In this document: in pieces, positions 46,155 to 54,817 of the stretch
Layout: each line of letters begins with the position of its first letter
Position numbering within the stretch: the stretch's first letter is position 1
Virus record (IMG/VR): IMGVR_UViG_3300006802_012847
Span: 1-64,000 of that record
Length of the DNA stretch: 64,000 nucleotides
DNA from: a virus
Strand: one strand, 5' to 3'
Program-made: the position numbers and the translations under genes
The notes under the pieces: model-generated
Seen by the model: only the letters and a program-made list of their open reading frames with translations
Told to the model about the DNA's origin: nothing
Databases searched by the model: none

Positions 46155-46898
46155 ATGAAGAATATTAAAAAAATCTGTGAATGGACTGGTCAAGAATTTT
46201 ATGTTGATTTTAAACATAGAAATCAAAGATTTATAGATAAAAATGCAATGTATACTTGGCGAAAAAATCAAAATAGAGAAACTGTTAAATGTTTAAAATG
46301 TGGAAACGAATTTGAAAGATATAAAAATATATTACATCCAAAAAGCGGAAAACCCACACAATATTGTTCCAATGAATGTAACAGAACGTCCGATGAAAAA
46401 CGAGAAAAATTAAAAAAATGGGCAAATTCAAACAGTAATCATTGGTTTAATAAAAAGTGTCAATCTAAAGTAAAATTGACAAAACTTGAAAAATACGGAG
46501 ATGAAAATTACAACAATACAGAAAAGTCAATAGAAACTTGTTTATCTAAATATGGTGTTCCGTATACAGTTTATTTACCACATGTTAGATCAAATGGCAA
46601 AACCATATCTAAATTTCAAAAAAGAATTTATGATGAGGTTAAAAAAGAATATTCGGATGCTTTATTAGAAGAATATCTGTCGGATATAAATAAATCGGTC
46701 GATATTTATGTTCCTTCAAAGAAACTAATAATAGAATGTTTTGGTGATTATTGGCATTGTAATCCAAACGTATATAAACCAGAATACTATCATAAAAATG
46801 TTAAGTTAACAGCTAAACAAATTTGGGATAGAGATAATGAACGAATTGAACATTTCAAAAAACTCGGTTATGATATAAAAATAGTTTGGGAATCATAA
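46155..46898 (+). CDS. free-standing homing endonuclease, Vsr-like (EDxHD) fold
   Basis: A 247-residue protein. The N terminus has a zinc-finger pattern (VKCLKCGNEFERYK, QYCSNECNR). The middle has short repeats typical for DNA-recognition modules (KLEKYGDENYNNTEKS, CLSKYGVPYTVY). The C-terminal ~90 residues (VDIYVPSKKLIIECFGDYWH CN, IWDRDNERIEHFKKLGYDIK, IVWES) show the very-short-patch-repair-like nuclease fold with E, D, H. Such genes spread between phages by cutting an allele that lacks them. It lies between terminators and promoters of the sheath and next genes, a typical place for a free-standing element. Confidence 0.7.
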   Translation: MKNIKKICEWTGQEFYVDFKHRNQRFIDKNAMYTWRKNQNRETVKCLKCGNEFERYKNILHPKSGKPTQYCSNECNRTSDEKREKLKKWANSNSNHWFNKKCQSKVKLTKLEKYGDENYNNTEKSIETCLSKYGVPYTVYLPHVRSNGKTISKFQKRIYDEVKKEYSDALLEEYLSDINKSVDIYVPSKKLIIECFGDYWHCNPNVYKPEYYHKNVKLTAKQIWDRDNERIEHFKKLGYDIKIVWES

Positions 46899-46906
46899 AC
46901 AGTTTA

Positions 46907-46913
46907 TATTTAT
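46907..46913 (+). promoter_or_regulatory. TATTTAT late-promoter-like motif, leaderless spacing
   Basis: ATATTTATAATAT ends at ATG 46919 (5 bases after the heptamer). Confidence 0.5.
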
Positions 46914-46918
46914 AATAT

Positions 46919-47206
46919 ATGATACTTTTTTCTAAAATTTTTAATGATATCAAAGAATCGGATGAATCTGGTAATTACGATGAACTAGTCAGATTAATTG
47001 ATGTTGTTTTGAATGATACTAATAAATTAGTTGTAGATAACTTAGAAGCTATTAAAAAAATGATTCAAAGCGGTAATATTAATAAAGACATTTTAGAAGT
47101 TTATTTATCTAATTACAAACGTTATTTTAATAGAGATAGTGGTGGAACACCAGAAGTAGTTAGAGGAATAACAATGCAAAGTAAAATCGAGGATTTATTA
47201 AAATGA
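46919..47206 (+). CDS. small helical protein, unknown
   Basis: A 95-residue helical protein (ELVRLIDVVLNDTNKLVVDN, AIKKMIQSGNINKDILEVYL). Its stop overlaps the next start by 4 bases (ATGA), so it is coupled to the flavodoxin-like gene. It lies in the region where T4 has genes between sheath and terminase, but no T4 homolog is recognisable. Confidence 0.55.
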   Translation: MILFSKIFNDIKESDESGNYDELVRLIDVVLNDTNKLVVDNLEAIKKMIQSGNINKDILEVYLSNYKRYFNRDSGGTPEVVRGITMQSKIEDLLK

Positions 47207-47976
47207 TTACTTTATTAGATTTATTATCAGAAGCTAAATTGCCTCAGAGTGAACAAAATATGGATTTGTATGCTCGGAAGTATAAACGTACAATAGATTA
47301 TTTAAGTGGTAAAAATAAAGTATTGTTATTAACAACTAGCAATCGTCGGAGTGTACACAGAGAAGATATTCCTAAAAGTACGCAGTTGGCAATTAAAGCG
47401 CAAGAATTTTTAGGTAAAGAAAAAGTAACTTTAATTGATACTACAAAATTAAACATAGTCCCATGTGAAGGAAATGTTTCATCTAAATGGGGAAATAATT
47501 GTGGCATAAAGGATGCGTCATTAAAAGACAAAGAGAAAAACCCAACTGGAAATCATCGTTGTTGGGCTAGTATAAATAATAAAAATGATGAACTTTGGAA
47601 AATAAGTAAAGAATTATTTGAAAGTGACTGTGTTGTATTTTTTACAAGTATAAGATGGGGTCAAGCAAATGGCTTTTATCAAAAATTAATTGAAAGATTA
47701 ACTTGGATAGAAAATAGATTTCATAGTTTAAGAGAAGGAAATATTGTAAAAAATATCGATGCTGGGGTTATAGCAATTGGTCAAAACTGGAGAGGAAAAC
47801 AAGTAGTAGATGTTCAAAAAGAAGTGCTAGAATTTTATGGATTTAATACTCCGAATGAGTTATACTGGAATTGGCAATATACACAAGATGCGGATGACGA
47901 AACATTAAGATCTTATAAAAAGGCAATTACTACATTCGACAAAACATTTAAACCGAATTCATATGATAAAATTTAA
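47203..47976 (+). CDS. flavodoxin-fold NAD(P)H-dependent FMN reductase-like protein
   Basis: A 257-residue protein with flavodoxin-like segments: KVLLLTTSNRRS at residues ~45-56 (phosphate loop), VTLIDTTKLNIVPCEGNVS, CVVFFTSIRWGQANGFYQKL with the S-RWG-NG flavin-contact pattern, and a C-terminal helix. An inserted KDKEKNPTGNHRCWASINNK carries one Cys. Family members reduce flavins or quinones using NAD(P)H. It would be an auxiliary metabolic gene of unknown use in infection. It overlaps both neighbours (4 and 14 bases). Confidence 0.65.
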   Translation: MITLLDLLSEAKLPQSEQNMDLYARKYKRTIDYLSGKNKVLLLTTSNRRSVHREDIPKSTQLAIKAQEFLGKEKVTLIDTTKLNIVPCEGNVSSKWGNNCGIKDASLKDKEKNPTGNHRCWASINNKNDELWKISKELFESDCVVFFTSIRWGQANGFYQKLIERLTWIENRFHSLREGNIVKNIDAGVIAIGQNWRGKQVVDVQKEVLEFYGFNTPNELYWNWQYTQDADDETLRSYKKAITTFDKTFKPNSYDKI

Positions 47977-49012
47977 TAAACTTTTAAAGAAAATTATAAA
48001 AGAAGTATTGTCAGAGGGTGGTGTAGGAGGACATATGGCCCATCCATTCGATTTTGCTTCTAATGGCAAGGAGTTAATTGATATTTTTAATAAAACAATT
48101 CTATCATTAGAAAAAGGCGACAGTGGTAGTGTTAAGATAGATGGTGTTAACTCTAGTATTAGATTAGTAGATGGTCGATTTGTTATGGATAGAGGTAGCG
48201 CCAAAGCATTTGATTTAAAAGGCATGCGTCCAGAAGATTTGCCGAATAGATTTGCTCCAGGCCATGGTTTTATAAAAATCGGAAGTAAGGTGATTAATAT
48301 TTTCGACGAAGCTATTCCGTCAACTAAATCTGAACTTAAAAGTTTAGGGTTATTAGACAATCCTAATATTCTGTTGAACATAGAATATGTCGAAGGTCAA
48401 ACTAATGTTGTTGGTTATGATAACATTGGAAACTTTTTAGCAATTCATGGACTTAAAGAAATTAAACCAAGAACATTTGGAAAAGACGGATCTGTTAAAA
48501 GCAGAAGCACTGTTGAAATTCCTTATGATAAAAATGTAATGCAATCTTATATAAATAAGTTAAACGTGGTTGCTAAAAAACATGGATTTAAAGTATTAGG
48601 AAGTGTTGATACGAAACTAAAAAGTAGACCTAAATTAAATAGTGCTTTAAATGAAAAGATTACATTTTATCCAGAAGGATTGCCCGTTACTAAAACATTA
48701 AATGAGTGGTTGAAGGATGTTAAAATTGAAACACCGTTAATTACAAGAAAAGAGTTTTTGAATGTAACTAATAGTAAAAACTTGTCTAAAGATTTTGAGG
48801 GAAAAGATGTTAATAGATTAATTAATGATTCTGTTGTATATCTTGCTACAGTTAAACTAGGCGATGAAATACTAAAACAAGCTACAAGTGAAATTGGAGA
48901 TTTAAGTTCCCATGAAGGAATTGTTATTCGCGATCCAAGTATTTATAAAGATCCATACAAAATTACAGGTAATTTCTTAATAAGAGGCATGGGCAGTGAG
49001 TTTGGAAAATAA
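47963..49012 (+). CDS. ligase-superfamily nucleotidyltransferase (KxDG), putative RNA/DNA ligase
   Basis: A 349-residue protein. GSVKIDGVNSSIRLVDGRF near residue 55 has the KxDG motif I of covalent nucleotidyltransferases, with the candidate adenylated Lys58. LLNIEYVEG near 140 fits motif IIIa, HEGIVIRDPS near 316 fits motif IV and KDPYKITG may be motif V. The spacing is longer than in small RNA ligases. It would seal nicks or repair host/phage RNA or DNA; substrate unknown. It starts inside the end of the flavodoxin-like gene. Confidence 0.6.
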   Translation: MIKFNKLLKKIIKEVLSEGGVGGHMAHPFDFASNGKELIDIFNKTILSLEKGDSGSVKIDGVNSSIRLVDGRFVMDRGSAKAFDLKGMRPEDLPNRFAPGHGFIKIGSKVINIFDEAIPSTKSELKSLGLLDNPNILLNIEYVEGQTNVVGYDNIGNFLAIHGLKEIKPRTFGKDGSVKSRSTVEIPYDKNVMQSYINKLNVVAKKHGFKVLGSVDTKLKSRPKLNSALNEKITFYPEGLPVTKTLNEWLKDVKIETPLITRKEFLNVTNSKNLSKDFEGKDVNRLINDSVVYLATVKLGDEILKQATSEIGDLSSHEGIVIRDPSIYKDPYKITGNFLIRGMGSEFGK

Positions 49013-49036
49013 AATAAATACGTATTAAACAAAGTT

Positions 49037-49675
49037 ATGAAAAAAGGAAAATCTAATTTAGATATTCTTCGCAATTATGTCGAAGGAACTCGACCATTTA
49101 TTCAAGTTGGCTATGATGAAAATACTGCTTTGGAAAGTAGAAAAGAGGGTGAAGAATGGGAAGATGGTAGGGGTAATAGATGGAAAAAAGAAAATGGTAT
49201 CAAGAAAAAAATATCGAAGAAAGCTACAATAATTAATGAAAAGAGATGTAGGATTTGTAACTGTGATACTCGTTGGGGCAATTATTTAGATGATAGAGTT
49301 TGGCCGAAAACTCAACTTTGTTATGATTGTTTTAATGAAGAAGAAACTAGAATGAAGTTAGACGGCACTTGGGAAATATTTAATAAATTAAGAGATTTAA
49401 AAAATGGAAAATCTGCTTTATTAGATCACAAAAGTAAATTTGAACAAACTAAAAAATGGTGTGAAGAAAATAAGGGAAAGCCGTTGGAGTTTGTGAATGA
49501 AGATGGCAGTATTGAGAAGTGGGAAGGCGATACTAGCGCAGAAAAAATATTAAAAGATGTTACGTCAGATTTAGGAATACTTGAGAATAGATTGACTGAA
49601 ATAAATGATCTTATTGATGGATTAGAAAAAGAATATGAGTCAAAATCTAAGAGAAATAATAAAACAAGAATATAA
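49037..49675 (+). CDS. zinc-binding coiled-coil protein before terminase, gp16 candidate by position
   Basis: A 212-residue protein. RCRICNCDTRWGN near residue 74 and QLCYDCFNEEE near 100 give a four-cysteine zinc site. Coiled-coil segments flank it (residues ~115-150 and 180-205). It overlaps the terminase start by 41 bases. In T4 the small terminase gp16 sits directly upstream of gp17, so this is a candidate by position only. The Cys-zinc motif is not a known gp16 feature. Confidence 0.5.
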   Translation: MKKGKSNLDILRNYVEGTRPFIQVGYDENTALESRKEGEEWEDGRGNRWKKENGIKKKISKKATIINEKRCRICNCDTRWGNYLDDRVWPKTQLCYDCFNEEETRMKLDGTWEIFNKLRDLKNGKSALLDHKSKFEQTKKWCEENKGKPLEFVNEDGSIEKWEGDTSAEKILKDVTSDLGILENRLTEINDLIDGLEKEYESKSKRNNKTRI

Positions 49676-50483
49676 GAAGTGTGTAGAAAATCCAATATAC
49701 TTCATGAAGAAGTATGTGAAGATTCAACACCCGATTAAAGGAACATGTAGTTTTGATTTATTTCCTTTTCAAGAAGAAGCATTATCTAGTTTAGTAAATA
49801 ATCCACTAAACATTATCTTGAAAAGTCGTCAAATGGGTATTTCTACTCTTACAGCTGCATATAGTTTGTGGTTGATGACGTTTCACAATGATAAAAATAT
49901 TCTTTGTATTAGTATTACACAAGAAACTGCAAAAGAAATTGTCACCAAAGTTAGATTTGCTAACGATAACCTTCCGTCATGGTTAAAAGTTCAATGTGTA
50001 GAAGATAATAGATTAAGTCTTCGTTTAAAAAATGGTTCTCAGATTAAAGCAGTATCTTCTGCTGGAACTGCTGGTCGTTCTGCCGCACTATCGCTTTTGG
50101 TAATAGATGAAGCTGCTTTTATTGATGGCATTGAAGAAATATGGTTATCTGCTCAATATACCTTATCTACTGGTGGTAGAGCAATTGTGTTGAGTACACC
50201 GAATGGAGTGGGTAATTTCTTTCATAAAACGTGGATAGGAGCAGAGTCTGGCGATAATGGATTTAAAACAATAAGACTTCCGTGGCATTTACATCCAGAA
50301 CGAGATCAAGCATGGCGTGATAGACAAACAGAATTATCTGGTGTAAAAGGCGCGGCACAGGAGTGTGATTGTATATGGGGAGAATCTGTCGTCCGAGTTA
50401 AAGATAAAGATACGAATGAAGAATTTACAATTTCTTTAAAAGATTTATATAATTCGGGGTATTGTATAATTAATAATATTTAA
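49635..50483 (+). CDS. gp17: large terminase gp17, N-terminal ATPase part with IntN of split intein
   Basis: A 282-residue frame. Residues 1-245 are the terminase ATPase: LKSRQMGISTLTAAYS (Walker A), LLVIDEAAFIDG (Walker B, catalytic Glu), IVLSTPNGVGNFFH (coupling motif). At residue 246 the sequence AQECD is followed by CIWGESVVRVKDKDTNEEFT, an intein block A with catalytic Cys1, and after 37 intein residues the frame ends with TAA. The nuclease half is in the next gene, which begins with the rest of the intein. Protein trans-splicing would join D245 to C112 of the second polypeptide and give a 529-residue terminase, close to the family length. Confidence 0.9.
   Translation: MSQNLREIIKQEYKKCVENPIYFMKKYVKIQHPIKGTCSFDLFPFQEEALSSLVNNPLNIILKSRQMGISTLTAAYSLWLMTFHNDKNILCISITQETAKEIVTKVRFANDNLPSWLKVQCVEDNRLSLRLKNGSQIKAVSSAGTAGRSAALSLLVIDEAAFIDGIEEIWLSAQYTLSTGGRAIVLSTPNGVGNFFHKTWIGAESGDNGFKTIRLPWHLHPERDQAWRDRQTELSGVKGAAQECDCIWGESVVRVKDKDTNEEFTISLKDLYNSGYCIINNI
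50370..50480 (+). mobile_element. IntN, 37-residue N part of atypically split intein
   Basis: Starts at Cys (TGT 50370), CIWGESVVRVKDKDTNEEFT, and ends at the TAA. It holds block A only. Canonical split inteins have N parts of ~100 residues. This short N part is like the AceL-TerL intein, known from metagenomic phage terminases, which has a ~25-residue N part. Confidence 0.85.
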
Positions 50484-50529
50484 TTTTTTTAAAAATACTT
50501 ATATAATTTTGATATTAGAATAAAATATA

Positions 50530-50862
50530 ATGGAATTTAAATTAAATAAAAATTTAGAGATACTTACCCCAACTGGATATAGAAATTTCCACGGTATTCG
50601 TAAATTAACAAAAGATGTTTGTTTTGAAATAAAATTTAATAATAATAAAAAATTAAAATGTTCAGAAACACATGTTTTTATCAGTGATAACAAAGAAATA
50701 AAAGCAAATGAGTTAACCGTAAAATCTTCAATTGACGGTAAAAATGGAGAATCTGTAATTGTTACAAGTATTAAAAAAATACAAGAAACTATAGATCTTT
50801 ATGATATTGTAGAGGTAGATAATGGTAATGTGTTTATTGTAGATGATATAGTTTCACACAAT
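50530..50862 (+). mobile_element. IntC, 111-residue C part of atypically split intein
   Basis: From ATG 50530 to Asn (AAT 50860-50862), followed by Cys+1. It holds blocks B, F and G, ending VSHN with the penultimate His and terminal Asn needed for cyclisation. No endonuclease domain in either part. Confidence 0.85.
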
Positions 50863-51717
50863 TGTGACTTCTCAACTTCTGGTAATCAAGTTGTATCTGT
50901 AGAAACATTAGAATATTATAAAGCTACGTTTGTTGTTGATCCTATTGAGAAAAGAGGAGCAGGCGGTGATTTTTGGATATGGGAGAGACCCGATTATAGT
51001 AAAAACTATATTATAAGTGCTGACTGCGCTCGTGGTGATAGTAGTGACTATAGTGCATTTCAAATATTCGATGTTGAAAGTATGGAACAAGTGGGTGAAT
51101 ACAAAGGTCAAATTACCACTAAAGATTATGGCAATATGTTAGTTGCGGTGGCCACAGAATATAATAACGCATTGTTAGTTGTAGAAAATAACAACATAGG
51201 ATGGGCTACTCTCCAACAAATAATTGATAGAGATTATAAAAATACTTTCTATAGTACTCCAGATTTAAATATAATTGATGTTGAACACAGTTATACTAAT
51301 AAACTCAGTCGTCAAGATAAAAAGTTAATAGCTGGATTTACAACTACAAATAAAAATAGACCTTTGATTATCAGTAATATGGAATCGTGTTTTAGAGATA
51401 AATCTATTACAATTAAGTCTGTTAGATTATATGAAGAATTGAATGTTTTTATTTGGCATGGAGCTAAAGCAGAAGCTATGAGAGGATATAACGATGACTT
51501 AGTAATGTCCTTAAGTATAGGCTTGTGGATTCGTGATACAGCGCTTAAACTAAGAAATGAACAAATAAGTTATACTAAGAATATGTTAAGCGGAATTAAA
51601 AAAGTAACTAGTGTAGAAACAAGACCAGGGCCGCAAAATAAGATATTAGCATCTCCAGAAGAGTCATGGGCTATGGAAGTTAATGGGAAAAAAGAAAACT
51701 TAAACTGGTTATTGTAA
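50530..51717 (+). CDS. gp17: large terminase gp17, IntC of split intein plus C-terminal nuclease part
   Basis: A 395-residue frame. Residues 1-111 are IntC: NLEILTPTGYRNFHGIRKL, block B KCSETHVFIS, block F LYDIVEVDNGNVFIVDD, block G IVSHN. Residue 112 is Cys+1 (CDFSTSGNQVVSVETLEYY), the start of the terminase C-extein. The nuclease domain shows YIISADCARGDSSDYSAFQI (metal-binding Asp residues), VVENNNIGW and GYNDDLVMSL. The start codon ATG 50530 is 46 bases after the first half's stop. This half cannot act as terminase without the ATPase half, so trans-splicing or tight association is required. Confidence 0.9.
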   Translation: MEFKLNKNLEILTPTGYRNFHGIRKLTKDVCFEIKFNNNKKLKCSETHVFISDNKEIKANELTVKSSIDGKNGESVIVTSIKKIQETIDLYDIVEVDNGNVFIVDDIVSHNCDFSTSGNQVVSVETLEYYKATFVVDPIEKRGAGGDFWIWERPDYSKNYIISADCARGDSSDYSAFQIFDVESMEQVGEYKGQITTKDYGNMLVAVATEYNNALLVVENNNIGWATLQQIIDRDYKNTFYSTPDLNIIDVEHSYTNKLSRQDKKLIAGFTTTNKNRPLIISNMESCFRDKSITIKSVRLYEELNVFIWHGAKAEAMRGYNDDLVMSLSIGLWIRDTALKLRNEQISYTKNMLSGIKKVTSVETRPGPQNKILASPEESWAMEVNGKKENLNWLL

Positions 51718-51741
51718 TACTTATATATAAGATAATACTGT

Positions 51742-54700
51742 ATGGACGATAAATCATTTCAAGAATTAAAAAACAGATCATTATATGCTAAATTAAAAAG
51801 ATTATTTAGCAATGATGTAGTTGTTCGAAATGTTGGTGGTAAAAAATTAAAAGTAATTGATACCGATGAAGTTTTTTATGCAACGGATCGTAATAGTTTA
51901 AGAGACAGATTTAATCGTCTAAGAACTACATCATATAATCAATATACCAGAGATTATAATTTATCCTATCAAAGTTCCCGTGTAGAACTATTTCGTGATT
52001 ATGATTGCGTTGGACCAGATACAGTAGTACCACTACCCGATGGAACTTTTCCCACGATCGCGGAACTTGCTGAAAAATATAAAGATAAACCTCAAGAAAG
52101 ATTTTATGTATTTTCATATGATCATGAAACAGACAGTATAAAATTAGGTAAAGCATATCATCCTCGTAAAAAGAAAGGAAAACGTCAAGGATATAAAGTA
52201 ACATTTGATAATGGTCAATATGTCATTGCCAGTCTTAAACATCCATTTATGATGCGAGATGGAACATATAAACGAACATTTGAACTTAGAGTTGGTGATT
52301 CTATAATGCCATTTTATCAAAGAGAATACGGATATAAAAAACACGGGTTTAAAAGATATCGTAGATTGTATAATTTTTCAAAAGGATGGCAATCAGAACA
52401 TAAAATTGTCGCTGAACAATTTGATAGACCTCTTAAAAAAGGAGAGGTTGTACATCATATCAATATAAATGGCGCTGATAATAGTCCAGAAAATCTTTTG
52501 ATAATGGATTGGAAAGAACACAAAAAATTTCATTCTGAATATAATAAAAATGCGTTATGGGGTAAAGAAAATTATGAGAAACAACTAAATAAGTTGAGAT
52601 CACATCCGAATTATATTAATAGAAATATTCATCATTGGAATGGGGAAAGAAAGGGAGAAAATAATCCATTTTATGGAAAAATACATACCGATGAATCAAA
52701 TAAACAGAGATCAGATACTTTAAAGGAAGTATTTAAAAATAGAAATCAAAATGGAAATAAAAATCCAAAATATAGAGATGATATAACTTTTGATAATGTT
52801 AAAGAAAAAGCATACGAATATTATAAAGAATATTCTAAAATTAATCTTTGGGATTTTATTAAACATATACATTGTGATCACTCCACTCTTCAAAATCGTT
52901 TAAAAACAGAAGGACATGATTGGAAATCATTCAAACAAGATGTTGAAACAACATTGAATCATAAAATTATTTCAATAGAACACATTGGCGAAGTTGATGT
53001 ATACGATGTAACAGTTGAAAAATATGAAAATTTTGCAACAGATAGTTGTTTCGTCTCGAATACAATGGATATGGACCCAATTCTTGCTGCAGCATTAGAC
53101 ATATATGCAGATGAATGTACTACTAGAAATGAAATGGGCGAAGTAATCACTGTTAGAAGCACTAATGATGATGTTAAATTAGTATTAAACAATTTATTCT
53201 ATGACATTTTAAACATTGAATTCAACTTATGGTCGTGGATTCGTAGTTTAGTTAAATATGGTGATTTTTATTTAAGACTTTATATAAGTCCAGAGTATGG
53301 GGTTTATATGGTAGAACCACTAAGTACTTACTATGTCACCCGTGTAGAAAATGCTCATTTAACTAATAAAAATTTTGTAAAGTTCCAAGTTAATATGCCT
53401 TATGGTAATAAGATTGAAGACCTCGAAAATTACCAAATGGCACACTTTAGACTACTAAGTGATAGTAACTTTCTGCCATACGGTAAAAGTATGTTAGAAG
53501 GCGCAAGACGTGTCTGGAAACAATTAAGTTTGATGGAGGATGCAATGTTGATTCATCGTATCATGCGTGCTCCAGAAAAACGTATTTTCAAAGTAGATAT
53601 TGGTAACATCCCACCAAATGAAGTGGACAATCACATGGAGAGAATCATTAGTCAAATGAAAAAAACTCCATATCTAGATCAAAATACTGGTGATTATAAT
53701 CTTCGATTTAATTTACAAAACATGGTCGAAGACTTTTTCTTACCAGTTCGTGGTAGTGATAGTGGTACTGCTATAGATAATTTGCCAGGTCTAGAGTGGA
53801 CAGGTACAGATGATATCGAATATCTACGTAATAAAATGATGGCTGCTCTTAAAATACCTAAAGCATTTTTGGGTTATGATGAAACTGTAAGCGGTAAAGC
53901 TACATTAGCAGCTGAAGATATTCGTTTTGCTAGAACAATTCAAAGACTCCAAAGAATCGTTGTTAGTGAATTAAATAAAATAGCAGTAGTTCATTTATAT
54001 AGTCAAGGATATCGTGATGAGGCTCTTGTTGATTTTAGTTTAGAATTGACAAATCCATCTACAATCTTTGAAAAAGAAAAACTCGATGTTTGGAAAAGTA
54101 AAGTTGAAGTTAGTGAAGCTATGCAGCAAGAAAAACTGTTTAGTAAGAAATGGATTTACGAAAATGTATTTGGTATGTCTGACCAAGACATGATTACAAT
54201 GCAAAAACAACTGGTTGATGATGCTAAAGGAATGTATCGATTTAAACAGATCGAAGAAGAAGGTGATGATCCAGCATTAGCATTTTTAAAATCTAAAGAC
54301 GAAGAAGGCGGAGAAGGAGCACCAGAAGAAGGTGGGGAAGAAGGGGACTTAGGAGATCTTGCTGGTGGTACTGGCGAAGAAACGCCTGAAGGTGGAGCCG
54401 AAACTGAACCAGCAGCTGGGGGTGGTGGCGAAGAAGAAACACCTACATTAACTGAAAAAACGAAATTGACTGCTCATGAACGTGAAAAAGCAGCAAAAGA
54501 AAAAGAAAAAAATCGGGATAGAGACCAAACTGGAAGAAAAAAAGCTAATGATTATAGATTTGGCGAAGATCCATTAGGTTCTCTGGAATTAAATTCGGAA
54601 CCTGATAGAAGTGTATCTCATAAATATAAAGGTAGATCTCCTTTATCGCTTGAGGGATTATCTTCTATATTAGATGAACTAGAACAACATAAATCTATGT

Positions 54701-54762
54701 TGAATGAGACCAAAGAAAAATCATCAGGGTCTTACATGGATGAAATAAATATTAAAGAATAA
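51742..54762 (+). CDS. gp20: portal protein gp20 containing an HNH intein
   Basis: A 1006-residue precursor. Extein 1 (residues 1-88, to VELFRDYD) and extein 2 (from T441, TMDMDPILAAALDIYADECT) join into the typical gp20 sequence. Later gp20 motifs are WSWIRSLVKYGDFYLRLYIS, MEDAMLIHRIMRAPEKRIFK and IPKAFLGYDETVSGKATLAA. The spliced protein would be 654 residues against 524 in T4 gp20. The extra length is a Gly/Glu-rich low-complexity C terminus (EEGGEEGDLGDLAGGTGEE). The portal forms the dodecameric DNA channel at the capsid vertex. It follows the terminase by 24 bases. Confidence 0.93.
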   Translation: MDDKSFQELKNRSLYAKLKRLFSNDVVVRNVGGKKLKVIDTDEVFYATDRNSLRDRFNRLRTTSYNQYTRDYNLSYQSSRVELFRDYDCVGPDTVVPLPDGTFPTIAELAEKYKDKPQERFYVFSYDHETDSIKLGKAYHPRKKKGKRQGYKVTFDNGQYVIASLKHPFMMRDGTYKRTFELRVGDSIMPFYQREYGYKKHGFKRYRRLYNFSKGWQSEHKIVAEQFDRPLKKGEVVHHININGADNSPENLLIMDWKEHKKFHSEYNKNALWGKENYEKQLNKLRSHPNYINRNIHHWNGERKGENNPFYGKIHTDESNKQRSDTLKEVFKNRNQNGNKNPKYRDDITFDNVKEKAYEYYKEYSKINLWDFIKHIHCDHSTLQNRLKTEGHDWKSFKQDVETTLNHKIISIEHIGEVDVYDVTVEKYENFATDSCFVSNTMDMDPILAAALDIYADECTTRNEMGEVITVRSTNDDVKLVLNNLFYDILNIEFNLWSWIRSLVKYGDFYLRLYISPEYGVYMVEPLSTYYVTRVENAHLTNKNFVKFQVNMPYGNKIEDLENYQMAHFRLLSDSNFLPYGKSMLEGARRVWKQLSLMEDAMLIHRIMRAPEKRIFKVDIGNIPPNEVDNHMERIISQMKKTPYLDQNTGDYNLRFNLQNMVEDFFLPVRGSDSGTAIDNLPGLEWTGTDDIEYLRNKMMAALKIPKAFLGYDETVSGKATLAAEDIRFARTIQRLQRIVVSELNKIAVVHLYSQGYRDEALVDFSLELTNPSTIFEKEKLDVWKSKVEVSEAMQQEKLFSKKWIYENVFGMSDQDMITMQKQLVDDAKGMYRFKQIEEEGDDPALAFLKSKDEEGGEGAPEEGGEEGDLGDLAGGTGEETPEGGAETEPAAGGGGEEETPTLTEKTKLTAHEREKAAKEKEKNRDRDQTGRKKANDYRFGEDPLGSLELNSEPDRSVSHKYKGRSPLSLEGLSSILDELEQHKSMLNETKEKSSGSYMDEINIKE
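52006..53061 (+). mobile_element. portal intein with HNH homing endonuclease (352 residues)
   Basis: Cys1 at 52006 (CVGPDTVVPLPDGT), block B VIASLKHPFM, an HNH endonuclease core at precursor residues ~236-268 (VVHHININGADNSPENLLIM), DNA-binding segments (GENNPFYGKIHTDES), block F YDVTVEKYENFATDSCFVSN, Asn last, then Thr+1. The penultimate residue is Ser rather than His. Confidence 0.9.
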
Positions 54763-54793
54763 ACAATTACCGAAGATTTTTTATTTTTAATTA

Positions 54794-54800
54794 TATTTAT
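54794..54800 (+). promoter_or_regulatory. TATTTAT motif, short leader
   Basis: TTATATTTATAAATAATAA 17 bases before ATG 54818; the motif overlaps its own reverse complement (TATAAATA). Confidence 0.4.
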
Positions 54801-54817
54801 AAATAATAAAGAACTAT

